DNA from: Mimachlamys varia
Taxonomy: Eukaryota; Mollusca; Bivalvia; Pectinida; Pectinidae
Direction: 5' to 3'
Assembly (NCBI GenBank): GCA_947623455.1
Contig: OX392538.1
Coordinates: 23,559,001-23,623,000 of the forward strand
DNA: 64,000 nt
Positions 59,356 through 64,000 of this stretch are shown here, in pieces. The notes beneath the pieces were generated by a model. That model did not search any database, was not told the DNA's origin, and saw only the letters and a list, made by a program, of their open reading frames with translations. The translations under genes and the position numbers were made by a program. Numbering within the stretch: the first letter of the stretch is position 1; each line of letters begins with the position of its first letter.

Positions 59356-61824
59356 CTACATGCTTATTTCATTATCTTTATCGCCTTCTTGAATAAATGT
59401 TTCTGTCATAGTCTTTGTGGTTTTGTTCTTCTGGGTTTTGTCAAATGTTTTACCGAAATGTTTCACAACGTACCAGGTAAAACCGAGTAGAAGGAAGTAT
59501 AGAAGTAGCACAATGAATCCTTCAACAACAAATGCATAACACATCCATATATCACCAAAATTCTCCATAATGTTTCCAAGCATCACCGGATTGAACGCCG
59601 CTCCGAGACAAAAGGAAATCATAAAAAGGGAAGAGACTTTCGCGGTTACCGGAGTAATATATTCATTAACCCAGGTAAATAACAAGGAAGAAACCATAGA
59701 CCTGAAGAATCCGTAAGCACCACAAGCAATCCACATGCCGATCCCGTAATAGTATATGGAACTGGTCAAAACACCCACAAAGGACAGAAACACAAAGCAA
59801 CAGTTGACACCAGCGTACACTAGTGTATTGTTACAATTCATAAACAATGACACAACGATAGAAACAATGCCACATATATTGATGACGGAGGTTATCAAAG
59901 CGCCATCTGCCGGTGTCCACTGTAGGTAATTCACACAGAAAACCGTAAGATATGAATCAAAAGAATCATATATTCCAAGAAAGAAGAGCGAGAATCCACT
60001 GGCCGTGGCCAAACAGCAACCCTTTATTTTAGCAGGAAGTTTCCTTGGGTTACGTTCTGACTTTAACTCAACTTCCGGTTCCTTCATTTCCTTTTTTATG
60101 GCACTTGGCTCCGAATCGTCTTCTGGTTCCTTTATTTCGATTTTTTTAACAGTATATGTATTGTTTTCTTTTTTATATACGAAATATAAAACCAAAAAAG
60201 CTATCGATATACACAACATTGAAAATGCGGTTATTGAGTAGGGAATATAAATCATTGATTTGAATGCTTCCGGTGACGGGGGAGTGGTTAAGGGAAAGAC
60301 TACAGTTGTGTTAGTACGGTCGCCGTAAACATTTTGTAAACGATTTGAGACCGAGTTATTAACAGATATGTTATTAAAGTAAGGTAAATAAGGTTCTGTG
60401 GTTACATTCATTGGTATTGGACTATCCATCAAAAAGGAAGAAGCTACCAATGGTGACGTGAGGTCTCCAATACAGTACATAAGTTCGAGGCAAAAGAACA
60501 TCAAACGTCTGTTCTTCCATGTAAGCAGGATCTCAGAGATGGAAACTGCAAGAAAAACACAAGATCATGTACTGTCATGGATTTATATATCTTTTTTCTA
60601 GTTTTGCTTCATTATCTACAATTGTACATGAACTATATCAAAATGCGACATTACTTTCACTGAAAATTCGATAGAACGAGGCATGTTTACACTTACAAAC
60701 TTTACAATGAATGGCGACCAAAGCTATCGTGAGAAGAGAGAGGGATGGGGCATTTTTTCCGTCAACCGCGTTAAGACTTGAAAGAAAATCACGAAAGATA
60801 TGAACATTTATTCACAAGATTAATTGTTATGATCTCGAACCTTCAAGTTATTCTGCATGTAAAAGTTTGCAAAGTGTCCTAGGTTGAATAATGCATACAA
60901 CAAAATAATCCCACTTAAGATTTAAATAAGATTTGGTTTTCCAAGCATCTTTCTTGGAGAGGAGCGGAATTAGTTCAGGGAATCATTTTTGGATTTTGTA
61001 ACAATACAGTCCTTTGCGGGTTGCAGGTTTTTAAACCATTATAATAATATAAATTGATTAAGCGAGAATATTTTTTTGTTCTAGATCTACACTTTGCAAA
61101 ATCTGAAAAGTGATGCTGTAGTTACATAATCAGACTTTGAACCTACATAATGTGTATATATGGGCGGTACTTACTAGTATCTACGATTCCCTGGCAAAAT
61201 CCCTGTACCAACTGAGCAACTATCATTACTCCAAACACAACGCACCAAGGGATAATAGCAACAGATACTGCTAGTATCACTAGAGTTATTCCGAACGTTA
61301 ACTGTCGGTCAAACCTCGCTAGCAACCCACTGGTAAGTGCGCCAAAAAAAGTACCCAATGAAAAACGCTGTAGGAATCCATGACGCCAATTCTAAGTTCA
61401 CCTGACAGATTTGTTGAATGTCCGGAAAGGACGGGCCAAAGAGACCGCGGTTCCAGCCCTGTAGAGAAAGGGGAGATTATCAGGGGAGTCGGAATTACAT
61501 GTATGTTATCGGTATGTTTTCATAACAGCAACTAATAATGTTATCGTTTCCGTTCTCTTTTTTAAAATGTAAAAGTGAGCGATAGTAGAAACAGTCAAAC
61601 ATGTTATCAATTAGTATTAATGTCTCCTGATGAATATCGAGATATTTTTGAAAGTCACTTTTTGTCATAATGAAAGCATTACTTACTATCATGAGAAATG
61701 CACCGTAGATGCAGATGGAATATAATATTTTCTGTCGAGAGGCCTTTTCTGGACTTAGATTTTTGTCAGTTGCCTGGTGTATATCCCCATCTATCTCTAT
61801 TTCATGACTGTCAATGTTGTGCAT
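59356..61824 (-). pseudogene. MFS transporter B, tandem copy of A with one frameshift
   Basis: Exons at 61687-61824, 61175-61458 and 59356-60545, with the same splice sites and phases as copy A. Exon 2 is 284 nt against 283 in A because a run of A at 61344-61350 (plus strand) has seven bases where A has six (54219-54224). This shifts frame just after FFIGYFF, before MFS motif A. All else is open: exon 1 (138 nt) and exon 3 (end to stop) are intact, and exon 3 is 18 nt (six codons) shorter than in A. Other visible changes are Cys to Trp at the start of exon 2 and RFDRQ for RFDRK in motif A. The lesion lies in a homopolymer, so an assembly or sequencing error is a serious alternative; if so, this is a live second gene. 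I cannot decide from sequence alone. Confidence 0.75.
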
Positions 61825-62439
61825 TTTGCGTGCTTCCGATTACCAATTGGTCCAGTTTCCCAGCCGATCGTCTGATTTCTAAAATGAGGAAAGCAAATGC
61901 TGTATTGCTATTATCGCTAAGAATATATAAACATACAAACGCTGTAAATGCATCTAGTTGTACACAAGCTGTCAATCCAATCGACCAATATATCATCATT
62001 CCTCGTCAACACATGAAAGTAACAACATTATTTTTACAAACAATGTTTAAAGACACTTTGCGGATAGTTTAGCAGAACATTCCGAAGGTTGTAAGTATTT
62101 CATAAATATCAAAAAACAAAATGTAAACACCTTTTTTGTTCTAGTACCAAATATCATTCGACAACGAAACACTGACGTTTACTCTAAGACGTGGTCGAAT
62201 TGCACCGTAATATGACAGTAGTCCACATTAATATTCTACATTCAGATATCCGAGATAAAGTTGGCAGCATATGCATATACTGGCAATATTGAATTATGCA
62301 TATCGCTGTGAGTTATTTAGTATTAGTCCTGTAAAGGCAATGCTGTTCATGTCACGTTAAGTCACGGTGCCTGTCGTATTGGCTTTAAATGGCCATTGTT
62401 ATGTTAAAGTTTGGCTTATAAACTCTACTACATGTACTA

Positions 62440-63190
62440 AAACTTAAAGAAGACTAAAGAAATTATGCAGATGATATCAAGTATGTAGCAGCTATTTTAA
62501 TGAACCTTTCTAAATATTTTGATTGTATATCCTCTTGCTATGTTATCTGCCTATGGTGTTTCGGAATCCTCGGTCAAGCTAATATAAAATTATCTCTCAA
62601 ACATAACACATAGTACTAAATGTCATTCAGCTGCTGGAGCAACATCACGAAAGAAGTACCACAGGGTTCGATTCTCAGTCCCCTCCTATTCAACTTTGCA
62701 GACAATAATCTCTGACAGAAAACACTTCAATAAACTAAACAAACTAACACTTTTTCACACATCCCTCCTCTCAGATTTAAATTTCTGTCCACTCTTTTTG
62801 CACTTATATACTGAGTTCAATGTAAAAAGAATACAGAAATATATTATCTTAGGGAACAGAGATTTATATATGAAGACTACACAAGCTCAGGCGACAACTT
62901 CTTAGCCAAACCACAAGTGGCTATACTAAAATCAGGATTTATAAGACAAATGGTTTTGGAAACTTATATAATCATACACAAAACCACAACATAGCCTCTA
63001 CAAAACAGAGAAAATACAGCTTCAGATACACAGACATATTACATATATCACAAGTCAAAACAATAACATACGGCCTCATAGTCCTCAGATACGCAGCAGC
63101 TTGCCTTTGGAACACCTTCCTGAAAATTTTAAAACCACAGCAAACTTCTGATGTTTCAAATCCCTACTTGTATCCTGAAACAGGACTAAA
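62440..63190 (+). pseudogene. LINE RT remnant, copy in duplication unit B
   Basis: Homologous to 55335-55897 (KEVPQGSILSPLLFN near 62650) but with a deletion through the YADD region. It extends further 3' to a LINE C-terminal phrase (YGLIVLRYAAACLWNTFL near 63070). It was present before the transporter duplication. Confidence 0.75.
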
Positions 63191-63192
63191 AA

Positions 63193-63600
63193 AATCAGAG
63201 AATACCAAAGCGTCAACAAAACCATAGTCCGAACTCAAAATCGATAAAACTAGGGGCAAAATAGGAACAAAAGGAAAATTTACACGGTGACTCCCATAAA
63301 AGCACAAGAAAATGAGACAAGGTGTTTCTGGAAGAGTAAGCGTCTTCTGATTCATCGACGACACCCGCCATGTAAATCTTTGTCATATCCAAGTTAACAT
63401 CAAGTTCTCAAAACGAGAACTGAGTATCATTGTCAATCACAACAAGTAAACAAACTAATGAGCATACTCAAAAATGTCAATCATATCACTTAAAGATACG
63501 GAATATTTCTGAAAGAGACAAAGATAGCGATCATAAAACTTGCACATAGTTCAACCTGCATCTCTCGAATCCTTGTGTTGATTAGTTTCATCGATAACGA
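63193..63600 (+). repeat. R1 interspersed repeat, copy (longest)
   Basis: AGAGAATACCAAAGCGTCAA start, GTTTCTGGAAGAGTAAGCGT, core TTCATCGACGACACCCGCCA TGTAAATC, AACGAGAACTGAGTATCATT, GACAAAGATAGCGATCATAA and CAACCTGCATCTCTCGAATC. It serves as the best local reference for the family (about 400 bp). Confidence 0.85.
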
Positions 63601-64000
63601 AAATCACGATACCTAGAGCAAGCTCTAGAATATTGAATCAACTGCGACATGTACATACCATAGTTTGGAGAAGGAGGGATGTTACTATCAAGAAATGGAA
63701 AGTTTACGATCGGAAAATTGAAATAATCACGTTTATCGCTTAGTACTTACCTACATACATGTACAACAATCACATAAAATCCTACACCAATGGTTCAGCT
63801 TCTTCTCTAATGATGTTTTCAAATCTTCAATGATGCTTCTCCTAAAATGCTACTTTCCAAACACTACTGTGTCCATCTGTTTCATCTCCATAGTAATTTA
63901 AGGAGTACAACTCGACCTTTAATCTCTAGTTATTTCGTTTATACTTTTCATAGTACGGTCTCACTGGAATTACATTGATTCTTTAGTAGGGTATCAGGAA
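63601..64000. other. Gene-free window end
   Basis: No gene or repeat seen in the last 400 bp. Confidence 0.35.

Larger units (their letters stand above)
52118..62997 (-). repeat. Tandem segmental duplication carrying the two transporter genes
   Basis: Seen: about 52118-55897 aligns with about 59270-62997 in the same orientation. It covers the 3' flank, all exons, introns, 5' flank and a fossil LINE. The unit period is roughly 7.1 kb. The intervening 55.9-59.3 kb is unrelated and repeat-rich. Copy A ends abruptly at a poly-C/(AC)n tract. Confidence 0.85.

Noticed and set aside
1..64000. CRISPR arrays, operons, bacterial promoters or riboswitches
   Set aside because: The window is clearly eukaryotic; no regularly spaced short repeats with unique spacers were seen.

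Overview
This window is AT-rich, intron-rich animal DNA. Short phase-1 exons with GT..AG borders, secreted Kunitz and Calx-beta/EGF genes, an MFS transporter pair, many LINE fossils, tRNA-headed SINEs and a dense load of short non-autonomous repeats suggest a marine invertebrate, most likely a bivalve mollusc. The organism call is an inference from gene and repeat style, because no marker gene is present. There are no operons, rRNA genes or CRISPR arrays.

Layout. 1-4.6 kb: LINE and RT remnants, two foldback elements and one copy of an interspersed repeat here called R1. 4.6-9.6 kb, minus strand: a complete nine-exon secreted gene encoding signal peptide, EGF-like, three Calx-beta and EGF-like domains (444 aa), grown by tandem duplication of an exon pair. 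12.1-15.8 kb, minus: a decayed paralogue of that gene, invaded by a LINE. 16-20.3 kb: a SINE, an R2 element and a LINE. 20.9-21.9 kb: Kunitz gene K1 (minus). 22-34 kb: mostly repeats and a fossil Kunitz exon. 34-36.9 kb: Kunitz gene K2 (plus). 39.2-46.7 kb: Kunitz genes K3 (plus) and K4 (minus) on the arms of a large inverted duplication. 46.7-52 kb: an RT remnant, a TA-flanked MITE and a SINE doublet. 52.2-63 kb, minus: two tandem copies of a three-exon MFS transporter resembling MFSD4/NaGLT1. The first copy (A) is intact and the second (B) carries one frameshift in a homopolymer.

The genes do not form an obvious pathway. Four small secreted serine-protease-inhibitor-like proteins and one secreted calcium-binding-type matrix protein suggest an extracellular theme. 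The window records repeated local duplication at three scales: exon pairs (Calx-beta gene), whole genes in inverted orientation (K3/K4) and whole genes in tandem (transporters). Transposons shared by, or private to, the copies allow the events to be ordered.

The most interesting points are the divergence of the Kunitz P1 residue (Ser, Gln, His, Leu) over conserved frameworks, the K3/K4 inverted duplication, the R1 and R2 repeat families with striking internal symmetry, and the Calx-beta gene with its fossil paralogue. All exon borders were read by eye from splice signals and phase agreement; none is supported by transcripts.
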